DNA of 64,000 bases from Lepisosteus oculatus (Eukaryota; Chordata; Actinopteri; Semionotiformes; Lepisosteidae), in the NCBI RefSeq assembly GCF_040954835.1, contig NC_090711.1:6207501-6271500 (forward strand), written 5' to 3'. Of the stretch, positions 24,109 through 36,200 are shown piece by piece. How positions within the stretch are numbered: position 1 is the stretch's first letter; every line of letters starts with the position of its first letter. The notes under the pieces were generated by a model. It saw nothing but the letters and a program-made list of their open reading frames with translations. It was not told the DNA's origin and ran no database searches. The position numbers and the translations under genes are program-made.

Positions 24109-24256
24109 TCAGTAGTCGGCAACAGGAGCCAGCTCTGGGCTCAGGTTAACCGTGATGTTGGTGAACAGGGCCTTCTGGGAGACAACAGGGTAGTACTTAA
24201 GGTTGTTCAGTCCATCCCGGCTTTGCCTGTCTTTGGAATGTCGCAGCAGAGAGTAC
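24109..24256 (-). CDS. b4galt5: b4galt5 coding exon 9 (C-terminus, stop TGA)
   Basis: The acceptor GTCTTTGCAG precedes 24256 and TGA is at 24111-24109. It encodes YSLLRHSKDRQSRDGLNNLK, then TNITVNLSPELAPVADY. DGLNNL and the NxxVNLxPELA end are shared by B4GALT5 and 6. PELAP is B4GALT6-like, whereas NITVNL is B4GALT5-like. Confidence 0.93.
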
Positions 24257-27200
24257 CTGCAAAGACAGATCCGTTGCAGGCAATGCATTGAATACAGCCC
24301 AACAAACTGCCACCCAAACTAAGAGTGACAACTGTTGCAATACAGTGTGCAGAAATAAAAGACTGAGGATGATCATTGTGAAATGAAATACAACAAGAAT
24401 ATTAGAAATAAACATTTTAAAAAAATCAACATTCAGGACTGATCGGATACCATTCCCAGTAATGACATTTCATAGGGAAGATAATATCTAGACAAATATA
24501 TTGATTAATACTTGTTAAATGCTTACTGTTGTTAGTTTGATGACTCTGTCAAAAAGGTAGTATTGCCTAGCTGTTCTATTCATTGTGTGGCTGTAACTGC
24601 TTTCTATTGACTTCACTTTTGGCACATGGGTCCTCTGGTATTTATGGTACTGGCTTATTGCAATGGTAAAGACAGCTGTACAGGGCCCTGACTGCTTGTT
24701 GTCTTAGCTGTAGTCCAGATGTTCACAGTGTGGCAGGGGGCTAATGGAGGAATAAAGGGTTTCTCACCTGCCCAGGAACTGCACTTCTCCTCTGTGGTGG
24801 TGAGGAATAGACATGTACCTCCCAATGTTACCCGGAGGCCGGCTAACTGTATATCCAGCAAATTGAACCCTGCCAGACACAAATCCGCATTACAAAGAAT
24901 GATCATGGCAGACCGAGGGGTGCACAGGTATGGCAGTCCACCATTTGTTGCAAAGGGTAAATCATATGAATTTTTTAATCGGTAATAACTTCCAAATGAT
25001 TGTATTCAACACAATACATCAAACAAAAGACAGTAAAATTATATTTCAAAAACAGACAATAATAAGAATACTAATACCAAAAATCAAGATCCACAAAATA
25101 AATGTGTACACTGTGTTATCTAAAAGTAATATAACCATAAAATCGTACCTATTCCAGAGGTCATCGTCCTCTCCTCCCCAGCCCCAGAATGCATTTGGGA
25201 AGCCATTGATTTTCCTAAACTGTTCCACAGTCAGACCACTGACGCCCCCGAAGAACTCATTGTATGGCAGCCTAAAGAGGGAAAGAGAAGCAGCCTCAGT
25301 CTTCCATTATGCCATGGAACTTGTCCTATTAAGTATTCTGGATAATAAAGGTTAGTTCCATTATGATGGAGTAAGGTTAGAGAATGAAAATATGTACCGT
25401 ATTTTTTTACAATTCTGAAAATCACAAATTATTGTACATCCACCTTCTACTCCCACATTGGGATTATGCAGGCCCCTTGAACATTTGCTTTTGTGGGAAT
25501 TGAGTCTAAAAGACAGAACCAGATTGCTGTTTTGAGCTGGAGCCAGTCAAGTTGCATGGGTAGCCTGAGCACAAGCCTCCGCCCTGTTCCTTGCATCACA
25601 GATACAGTATCACTGCATGCCTGCAGGACACCAAGTCACAGGAAAGGCTGTTGGCCCGAAAGCTGCAAGAACTCTTGACAACTATTTTCAACTTTACCTG
25701 GCCGCCAACAGCTTGGGAAATCTTTAGTCGTAGTTGGCTAGTGGAAGAAAAAAGTTTTTTTATCACTTTTGTTTTTCATTTAAGCTCATATACAGTTTAA
25801 TGTATGAGTCCTTGAAGGAAATGGAAACCAATTTTAATTTTAATTCTATGAAAACACCTGCCAATCAAAAACAAGCAGTTCTGACAGGTTAATGGTCCAG
25901 TTTCCAATTACTTTTGTGGTTACTATCATGTGTGGCTTATAAGGATGTCTGCCTTTAAGGATGAGGAATGCGAAAAAGAGCTTGGATTTGCAAGAGGAGC
26001 GGGAAAGATCCCATATTATGGACCTTGTATCAGTAGAACGGCAAATTTATAGTGCATATGAATCTCAAATTTCATACTTTCTGTACATTCCATTTAAGAG
26101 CAGAAAATAAAGTAAAACAGGCAGCTCTTACTTTCTTTCGATGGATATTACTGTGGTAAGGCTTTTACAGAACTCCTGCAGGAGTGGCGGCTGACTCACA
26201 TGTAGGAGTACTTATTGAGCTTGACGGCGAAGTGCCGGGGCATTTCTCCACAGCCGTAGTAGTTGCGGTCATTCTCTAGGATGTGGTCAACGTCATGGAA
26301 GATGAAGCAGTCCCAATTCAGGTCCTTCATTGCCTCCTGAAACCCCACGTTGAACAGCATGGCTCTGTTAAAGGGCTGCGTTCCTGCCTGAGAAATACCT
26401 GGTGTTACTCCAGAGCTCAGACAGCAGGGGGAGCCCCAGCTAAGCTCAATTACTCTTCAAAAGGGCACTTCCTTATGCACAGTAGGTTTGTACACCTACA
26501 AAGAAGCTGTTAAAATGCTTTACCCTACACTACACATTGCTCCCCAGCTCCACCACTGACAAAAATTACACTGAAACATTAAGATGGAATAAGCAGTACA
26601 ACAGCACCCATAGTAGCGGAACATAGTTTTGAGGGAGGGAATGACTAATTCCTCTGGTTAAAAATCTCCTGTGTGTGAGTGCTCCTACACTAAAGATCTG
26701 CACCCCAAGCAAAAGGGGCCTCTTGCAGCAGATGACATCTTGAATACTCCCATTACTGTAATTTAGTCTTTTTTAGAAGAATCATCCCAAACGAGTACTA
26801 CTCTGCTATTCTGCAATAGCTTTCAATTGCCACTACAATGAAAACAAGTCACTGGTGTAGAAGATTGGAAAGCCCTGCCGTGAATAATTTAGAGTTTCCC
26901 AAAAGGGTATTAAGCAATGTTGAGTAATTAGTGTGAGCCAGCTTAGTAGGAGGAAAGGTTGAGTAAAACATACCAAAGAAGTTTCCACACTGTTAATATG
27001 GCTTTAGTTTCATTTGGCAAGCATTTGACTTTGAGCCTGGTTTTGAAACAATGCCTAAAGCACACAGGGATTACAGGAGTCCTACCTGCTCAATAACGTA
27101 GAAGGCAAACTGAAGCCGTTGCCTCTGCAGAGCTGGGATGAGGTGTCTGAAGAGCACTGGGAGATGCTCGTGACGATTTCGGAAAGGAATAAGAATGGCC

Positions 27201-30200
27201 ACCTGCAGCACAGGGAAACAGCACAGTGAGCCAGGCACAGTGCACCCAACCCGTTTTACAGGTGTGGCATTCTCCAGTTGCTTTCTAAAGGCCTACACCT
27301 TTTTATTAACCAAAAAACCAAATGCAAGGAAAGAGCTGCTTGCTTTCACAAAGGATGGTAAACACTGTGGTGGTGGGGTGAGACTGTTCAAAGTTAGGAT
27401 GAAAAAGGCACAGTCACCACCTTGTCGCAGATCAGGATCTGTAAAATTGATTGCTTGTTGACTGGCTACAAACAGGCTTTTGAGATGTCCTGTCATTGAG
27501 CTTGGTGACAATGAGGAAAACTATTTAAAAAAATGTAGATGTGTTACAAACTGTGTTTATTCAATGCAGATTGTGAAAAGAATCCATACAGCTGTACATT
27601 TAAATCTTTCCTGTGGGCATAGTGTTATGGCTACAGTGGACTAGTAATGAGGTAGTACCCTTGTTGCTGTGGTTCAGTAGCAGAACCACTCTATTTCAGC
27701 AGAGTCTAATTTCACAGCATGTACTCAATCATCTACTGCATTCAGCCCCTAAGGCAACACTATAACATAACCACTCTTCCAAACACCAAATCCTGTACAG
27801 TATCTTGCCAGAGCCGGATATTCTCCCTGATTTTAGTTTCATTACCTGGTTTCTGTCTTGTGTGAGGAAATATCGGATTAAGGAAGCTCTGCCTATAGTG
27901 GGGGGGCTGATGTAACATTTCCTCAACACGGGGTGTAAGAAGAACTGTTAAAATGTTAAGTGAGCAACAGATCATAGAAAAGCAAATACCTAACTACACT
28001 GCACTGTCTGTGTTTGTTTCTGACTAATTTACCCAGCCAGAAATGAGACAAAACAATAACATTGAAAAGTCAGTCAAATTTCATATTGACAGAAAGATTG
28101 AGTAGCTATTACAATTTTATTTCAGCACAGTAAGTATCCTAGACAATTCAGAAAAGAAATTCTTGTATGTTTTGCAGCCCTAAAGAACCATCTATAGCCA
28201 GACATGTCAGATAATTAAGACAAAAATGTACAGTACATTTTCTCAAATTCACATCTGAATGGCAACTATGTAAATACAAAGGATCCGGTATTTATGATGC
28301 TCTTTCCTTTAATTTTGCTCACTAGAGCTACAGCAATTGTGTACTCTTCATTTTTTGTTGCTTACCATAAGTCCATGAAGTATGAATGAGCTTTTAATTT
28401 ACAAGCTTAGAAATTATAGTTTGAGATAAAATAATCTCTTGAAAACAAGATTGAAGGGCTAGATTTATCTTAGTTCAGGTGGGTAGCTGCGTCAGCATGC
28501 GTAGGCTGCAAAGGAACAAGTAATAGGTTTATTCCATGCTGAAAAAAAGAAGAAAGAGAACACAACGTTTCGGCCGTGGAGCCTTCTTCAGGTGTGAGAG
28601 AGACAGGGCAGTAGGCAAAGGTAAAGTAGCTGGAGAACAAAGGTTGGGAGGGAGGAGGAGTGAGAGGCGGGAGCAGGGGACAGAAAGAGAGGCCAATCAA
28701 GAGGTGTGAAGTCAGAATGGGTGCAGAGAGGTGTGAAATGAAACTTCCAATGAATGGAGAAAATTTAAAAGAACAGTAATCTGTCGTTAAGGGAAGGGAG
28801 AATGTGTGATCCTAACTGCAGAATAATTTTAGTTTCGGTGGTCTTTCTGATGTATGAGTTCGGAAAACCGTCTTTGAGAACACAGACGGAGAGATTAGTG
28901 TGGTCGTGGCCGTCAGAGGTGAAATGAGAAACAATGGGCTTGGAGAGATCTTTAATCTTCACAGCCCTGACGTGTTCTCTGAAGCGGTCTCCGAGTCTCC
29001 TTCCTGTTTCACCAATGTAGATGGCTGGGCATTTACTGCAAGAGATACAGTAAATAAGGTTGCTGGAGGTACAAGATGCTGTCTGGGTGATCCGGAATTG
29101 TCCTGAGGGGCCTTGAATGAGTGTGGTGGTGGCTGTGTACTTGCAGGTGATACAGCGAGCTCTGTTGCAAGGGAAAGTGCCTGGTGTGGATGGTTGTTGA
29201 GGGCGGTCAAGGGAGCTGTGAACAAGGAGGTTACGCAGATTAGGTGGTCGGCGATATGAGATGATAGGGCGATCAGAAAAGAGGGCCCCAATGGAGGGAT
29301 CATCCTGTAGGATGGAAAAATTCTGGTTAATGGTCCTGGGGATAGGAAGTGTGTTAGGGTGGTAAGGAAGCACCAAGGGAATGCGGTTGTTACGGCGGGA
29401 GTTCCTGATCGGGTTGATGGTCCGGGGGGTGTTTTTGGCTCGGGCAAGGGCCCTGTCAATCACACTGCTGGGATATCCTCTGTTGATAAAAAATGAGTAC
29501 ATTTCGAGGGCTTGGTTCTCGAAGTCGATGTCGTCGCTGCATAGTCTTCGTAACCTAAGGAACTGTGAAAAAGGAAGAGAGTTTTTAGTGTGGTTGGGGT
29601 GAAATGAGCTGTACAGGAGGTAGCTGTGTGAATCCGTGGGTTTGTAATAAACTGAAGTGGAAAGTCGGGGGTAGTTGATAGACAAGTGGATGTCTAGAAA
29701 CGGAAGAGTGGTGGAAGATATGTGAACTGTATATTTGAGGGACGGGTGGAAGTTGGTGAAATGGTGCAGGAAGAACTCGAGCTGATCGTTGGAGCATGTG
29801 GCGGCACCGACGCAATCATCAATATATCGTTTGTAGAGGTCAGGGACAACATAGATTTATCAACATAGGGTCAACATAGATTTATCTTATGTTGCCATTA
29901 TCAGTTAAAGGAAAGTAGCTTGGCTGACTTAGTCATGAAATTCTAGGGGCCTCTGTTCAGTTCCATGAACAGGTTCAAGTGAGACGGATAAAATAATTAA
30001 AATGAACTTTAAAAAGATACCCAAGCTCATTAAAATTTACTCAACTGTAAATAAGACAATGACATAATCGAAGTCAGTAAGAGTAAGACACTACTGGCTT
30101 TTGCTGCTGTAAGTTTTTAGAGGATAAGAAGTAGGTCATTCATCAGGTATACCTAACATCTCAAGATACAACTTAAAGTATTCTCTAGTTCTCTTTACAG

Positions 30201-33200
30201 GTTAGATGTCATAACACACTGCTCATCCTGAGTCCGGCTCTTTCAAAATGTCACTGCACTGCAAGAATATTTCTCAGTTTAAAGAGGTCCGAAAAAACAA
30301 CCATAGATACTGTACACGTGTATACCCATATCAGTCAATGCAATTCAGTTGTTCTGGTCACTTTTTGAGCTTCATGCAGTGATATCACATTCTCCAGGTC
30401 AGTAATGCTCTTTCATATACCAAGAGCATGTGTACATTTTGTAGTGAAAGCCTTTAAGAAGAGTCAAACAAAGTTCAAAGTAACTTGGGTAAATATTTAA
30501 ATAAAATGTATGTGGGCTTCAAGATTAATTTCTTTATTTTCATCCTAAAGCATATTGTAACAGGCTCCATAGGCTTTAGGTTTGTGCATTAAATCATTCA
30601 TTACTAGAAATAACTGGATGGGGAAAAAAACGTAATCGCCATTCAATTATTCAGAATGTCACTGATGCTGTTCTGCTTTTTCAGTCATACGCACAGCTAG
30701 TTTCATATCTAAGAGTCAAAAAAGGAATTTGTTCTCTGTCAATTACTATTTTGTACATTATTATTAACATCAGGAAATCCTCATTTCAAAGGTGAATGTG
30801 GATAACTGCTCACATGTGCTACAACTAGGACGATTTCTATTGTGCTCATTTAATAATAACATTACAAAAAAAGAAATGAGAATTATTTTCAAAGGTTTGT
30901 AATAGGGTTCTGATCTTTCTAATGTGGACATTTTCCATTTCACTTCTGTCACTGAAGAATCTCAGATGAGCCTCTGTTTATAATTGTATTTGATCATGCT
31001 TCTACCTAAAGTGAACTGTCATGTTCTGCTTTTAGTTTGTCTTCTAATTTTATACATCCCCAAGACCTTGAAAAGCATTATCCAAGCACACTACCACAGG
31101 ACACCTACAGCTTAAACCTTTTATAAGTGCAGACTTCATTACAGAATATTAAGAACAGGGCTATCGGGTTTGCACATCATTCATATTTAGTAGAATAAGA
31201 ACAGGGACAGCAGGTTCTGGACTTGTAACTGGAAGTTTGTGGCTGGCACTGCAATTGTACACCTGTTGTTCATTTTTAAAGTGAAAGACAGCTATTCAGA
31301 AATTTGTCACTGTATGCCAGGGCTTTTTTGATCAACTGAAATAATCCAATTAAGCAGTTCCATCTGCTACTCTTCTTAAGCTTGTAAAAGTGTATTTAAA
31401 AATGCCCATCACTTAGAGGTAAGCTCTCTGAATAATGCACAACAATCTAAGATTTTCCTCCTATCTTAACCAGTGACAACAGTCTAAAATTTAGTACTAA
31501 TTACATCTTTTAAAAGAAAAAAATATGGAAAACAGAGGCAGATGCTGCATTTTCAAATCATTAAGGAGTTTCTAGGCAACCTCCAAAGACCTCCTGCTTA
31601 GTGTGCTATCAGTGCAGCCAAGCACATAGTCACACACACAACCGCACAACTTGCTTAGGCAATTGTAGCACATACTTTTTTCTCCATGAAAACCATCGCT
31701 CACCCAAAAAAGAATCAGGCTGGATACTTATATAGAAACAAAAGCTCTTTGAGTTCCTGTCAACTTTTTTGTCCGTTATCTTTTGTAAATATTGACAAGA
31801 GATTAAAAATAAAGACCAGTAATTCCCTTTTTGAAAAGAATGGACTAGGGTGAGAAAAGGGAAATTTCGACAAGGGAGGGAGATGCTGAAGGTCGTGGTG
31901 GTGGTGGTGGTGGTGGGGGGGTCACAATGCTCTGGCAGCTGAGCCCTGGAGTCCTTGAGGAAAGTCAAGGCATCTCACCTTCCAGCGAGGAATGCAGTCA
32001 CTGGGCTTCCAGTGCCCTCCTGGCAGGAGATTAGGGTCCTCATGCAGCCACTGCTCCACCTCCTCCAGTGCTATCTCGCTCATGTTCACATCCACAGCGC
32101 CCTCTGAGACACAGACACACACACGGGCAGGAGAGGTCAGCATCAGATTCACACGCCCTCTGGACATTCTTACATTTCTTGACTATGGAGAACTGAGAAG
32201 AAGAAATGAGCCCAGTCACAGGCATACAGTATACACCATGACTACTAATAAGGCCACACAGGGATGACAGCTAATATTTGTGAAGTTATATGACATAGGG
32301 CTCACTAGTCCTTAACTTTCTCAGGATTTCAAACCCTTGACCTGGACTATTGGCTTGAAAAGATGTTCATTTAACCAATTTCAGATTTAACAATGTTACT
32401 GGGGATTGAAATTCACACTCATCCAGGCTGCTCATACTGTAAGTGAACAGATTTCTGGAATGTAAGCAATCGAGCCCACAAATCATTAATGATGCTTATT
32501 ATGGAAGTGTTTTGTATATTTTACCAATGTCTCTCTGGATCACAGACTACTAACCTACAAACAGGTGTTAGGCATGGGGAGAGCACGTTTATTAAACTAG
32601 TTGAGGACAGAAAGATCAAAGTTCTATTGGGTACATCTCATCTTATTTGCCAAACGGCTTTATACCATACAGTGTCGCGGGAAGCTGGAGCCTACCAGAC
32701 AAGCAAAGATCGCAAGGCAGGGTAGACCCAGTCAGAACAGTCAAAAAGGGTTACTGATTTAGTAAAGAAATAGTGCCGGGATTTTGCAACATTGACACTC
32801 ACTCATTGAGGGGAGTCTTTCCGGACATGTCTCATTGGGATGATATGTAAAGCCCTCTGGTAGGAAAGTTGTAGTTTGGATGTATGGGTCACTGATGTTA
32901 AAGTCATAAGGATAATCTGTACAGAGGAATAAATAAACTATAAGTACTTTTTAAACCAAGACAAAAGGCACATTGGAAGAGATCCCATTGCACATAAAAC
33001 TTAGCATTCAGTAGAGATATTTTTATTAAAAAGTTATACAAACCCTTCTTAATGTTCAAAGGAAAAATAAAAATGGCAAATAGTTGTATAATTTTAAAAC
33101 TGTACTTAAATATATAATAAAATATTCAGATGGTCAATACATATTGGTGTTAAAAGGCATGCTCTAAAACACTCTTCATCTATGTCCTTGTTACCACACA

Positions 33201-36200
33201 GGATGCCCATTTCCTCTTTAACAGTTTTTGGTGTTAATTGCCACAGTGTAAGTTCCTCAGTTAACATCATTTGCAACAAAATCTTTAGTTGACAGAAGTA
33301 TGCATGGCCCATTTCAGCCTTTACACAGTGTGCTACTATTACATGACTGGAAAACACATAAGCCATCAGTTTTCTCATTAGTGAAAAGTACTTCTTTCGT
33401 GCTTAGAAACCAACGCTTCAATTACAGAAAAAGAACACCTGTACAAAGTGCAGTACATGCTGAAAACCAGCCCATCTAAAATGAGTATCTTTCTATATGT
33501 CTTTAAGAGACTTTTGAACCTGTTTAAGCAAAAGCTAGGTACTGTAATTATGACTACATACTATGGACAATTTTTATTTTTAAATTAAGGAGGGCATTGT
33601 GGAATTTATAAATTAACTTAAATTAAATTAATTTATTAATTACTGTAAGGTCAAACAGCAGCTATATTGTGAAAATAGGACCCCAGAGAGCACTGAAAAT
33701 TGGTGGACATGAAAGAGACCTCAGGGAACATGACTGCATACACCAAAGCAGCCATTCCAGCACTGGACCTTATCATTTCTGTTTGTCTTTAAGTCACCAA
33801 CCAGTTTATGACTGTGGAAGAGGAAGACTGGGTTATTTACAATTTATGAAGACTAAGAAGTCCTTAGGGTCCAGAGTCCCACAGGTTTAAAGCTGGGAAC
33901 CCCAGCTCTAGAGGGCAATAACATCAGGGGATCCCCCCATTGACCAAGAAGTATATTTCTGAGGTAAAAATCCAGGTGGCCAATGCCGATATCAGTACTC
34001 TGTGGTGTTTCTCATCTTTCACAATGGGGAATGTGTTCCCTATGATCCTATTGTGTGGGATTTCGTTATGTAAACAGATCATTCCTCCATTATCAACTAA
34101 CAGTATGAACACCCTGACCAAAGACTTACCTGTGCCATTGAAGGTGCTATAAGCCCCACGGACTACCTGCTCATAAACTTGAGCTCCAATTGTCCTCATG
34201 TTCTCTCGGAACTGGATTCCCCGAGCTTGGACCATGAACAAGTACTCATTCACTGAAAGAAAGAAAAGGAGGAGTGAGTACTGTTACAGCACTACTGTAT
34301 ATGGAACATATGCAGTTATGCCCTCAAATCATACTACAATTAATAATCTTCCATTATGGCTAATATACCAAATACAGTACACAGAGAAGGATGACAGCTC
34401 TTGCATTTCCTTAATTCACATTAGCCTGGACAATATCTCTTTTAGGAAGTTTATGGTCCCAATATAACATTGTACAAAATGTTCCACACTTAAAACTATT
34501 GTTACTGATAGAGGTGGTCAACATCTAGCTAATGTCAACATTAGCAGCTCTGGGGATTTTCAATGCAAGAGAGGAATTGAGCTGTGCACCCTGTTGTAGA
34601 GTGTCTGAAACACATTGATCAAAGGAATCATATGGTTTACCCGGGTTATTTATGTTCTTGGTAAATCATTAAGAGTCATCAAAAGTCCAGGTACACAAGA
34701 TGTAACAACAGAGGAGAAAAGGCACAGACAGATGGACCCAAGGAGGGAGAACGGACAGTGCCAGGTGGAAGGTCCTTGTCCCGATCGGGCTTTAATACCA
34801 GATTCAAGTATTTGAACCTTGTTAACAGAGCCATTCTGTTGTTTTAGAAAACATTGGTTTCCTGTATAGATAATCCATAGGTTAAAAACGGTCTCTCCTG
34901 GTTAGTGAATGCATTTTTAGAATTGGGTGATAGGTTTCCCATTTACTTTGTAGCATTTGGATTTATAGAGAGATTTAATTGTAGACTGAAATCTGTTTGG
35001 TTTAGAAGGCAGTTTTTTTGCCTGTTTTGGTATTACATACTGTACAGTAGGATTTGAATACTAAGTAGCAGTCTGGGGCTTTTTTTTGCTTATCCAGGAT
35101 GTTGGCCTCTAAGATGCCTTGTTTGTAAATAGAGTAACTTGGATGCTGTATTTTGTGTTGTGCGTTCCTTATGTGTGTTATTGTCATAATTACAAAATAC
35201 ATATTTAACCCAGTGTGCCTGATTTAATACTCTATCTCCAAACCTGTGCCAGAGAACAAAGATCTCAGGTGCCTTTAATTATACCATTCGCTCGGGTACA
35301 TTCTTAGAATATCTTTACAATTTGTGGGTTATGATTATTTAATTACTGATTAATCCACTCAGTCTATTTTCTGTGATTCTTTATTTTCATAACCTCCTAT
35401 TTGTAACAGTATTTATCATAAAAGTGTTTTGTCACCACATGGTGGCTATTTAACATGTCTTACAGCACATCTTTTGATATGCAATGTAATCACTAAGTTA
35501 ACAAGAAGCCAACAAACACCACAAAAGAGATACTGGAGTTTATTTTAGTAGACAGTTCTGTAGTGGGTCTCAAGTGTTTCTTCTTGGACTACAAAACCAA
35601 AAGAGTTTACCCCAATACTTCCTTCGGAAAATAAAGGTACACTCTATGGCCTCCAATTGGGAAAAAACAGCAGACACAGGGGTATTCCAGGATTGAGAAC
35701 CACTGGACTAAACCACTATAATGTCCTTCTCTTGTCTGAAGTCAGTGAAGAAACAGACTCACTGAAACATGTTGGACTGCTACAGGAAAGACAACAGGAC
35801 AGTGGCACTTTGCTGCCACTCCTAACGAAATACCAAGAAAAAGACATCACACTACACAGAATAATAGAAGTAATCAGTAAAATTTCCCTCAGTCTTTCCA
35901 ACTCATCAGGATGAAGGTCTATGCACCTTCATTTGTTCAGCACACTCTCCCACCCCACCAACACCACCCAACATTCACTTACTATCACCATGACAGGTGA
36001 TATGCTTTTAAACAAATGTACTGACGCTAAGGTAGCACTTAACCTCGCCAGCCTCTATAATCTACACTCAGAAATCTATCAGTTCTCAGAAAGCCTTCCC
36101 CACCATCATATTCTAGTCAGCTTCAAACCTCCTTTCTGACTTCTTGCTCTTAACTTCATTTAAACCTTTGGTCAATTCAAAGAATGTCAGCCTGGAAACA

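Larger units (their letters stand above)
28473..29876 (-). mobile_element. 5'-truncated Penelope-like retroelement with 13-bp target duplication
   Basis: TAGATTTATCTTA flanks the insertion at 28460-28472 and 29877-29889. Inside, on the - strand, an open coding frame begins within reverse transcriptase at the YIDD catalytic motif (near 29820) and continues to a GIY-YIG endonuclease domain. A ~290-base terminal segment containing a hammerhead-like core follows (28473-28764). The upstream part of the RT and any 5' repeat are missing. It resembles the endonuclease-bearing Penelope/Neptune/Poseidon groups. The open frame and clear target duplication suggest a fairly young insertion. Confidence 0.85.
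27203..31978 (-). other. b4galt5 intron 4 (4.8 kb) carrying a Penelope-like element
   Basis: The intron separates exons 4 and 5. It contains the Penelope-like copy (28473-29876) in the same orientation as the host gene and a GTG repeat close to the exon 4 donor. The rest is AT-rich sequence without recognisable features. Confidence 0.75.

Noticed and set aside
24930..25355. 141-codon + strand open frame
   Set aside because: It lies antisense across b4galt5 exon 7 and intronic flanks, with no protein similarity.
33600..33645. Palindromic AT-rich stretch (TTAAATTAAATTAATTTATTAATT)
   Set aside because: Simple low-complexity AT sequence, expected in AT-rich introns.
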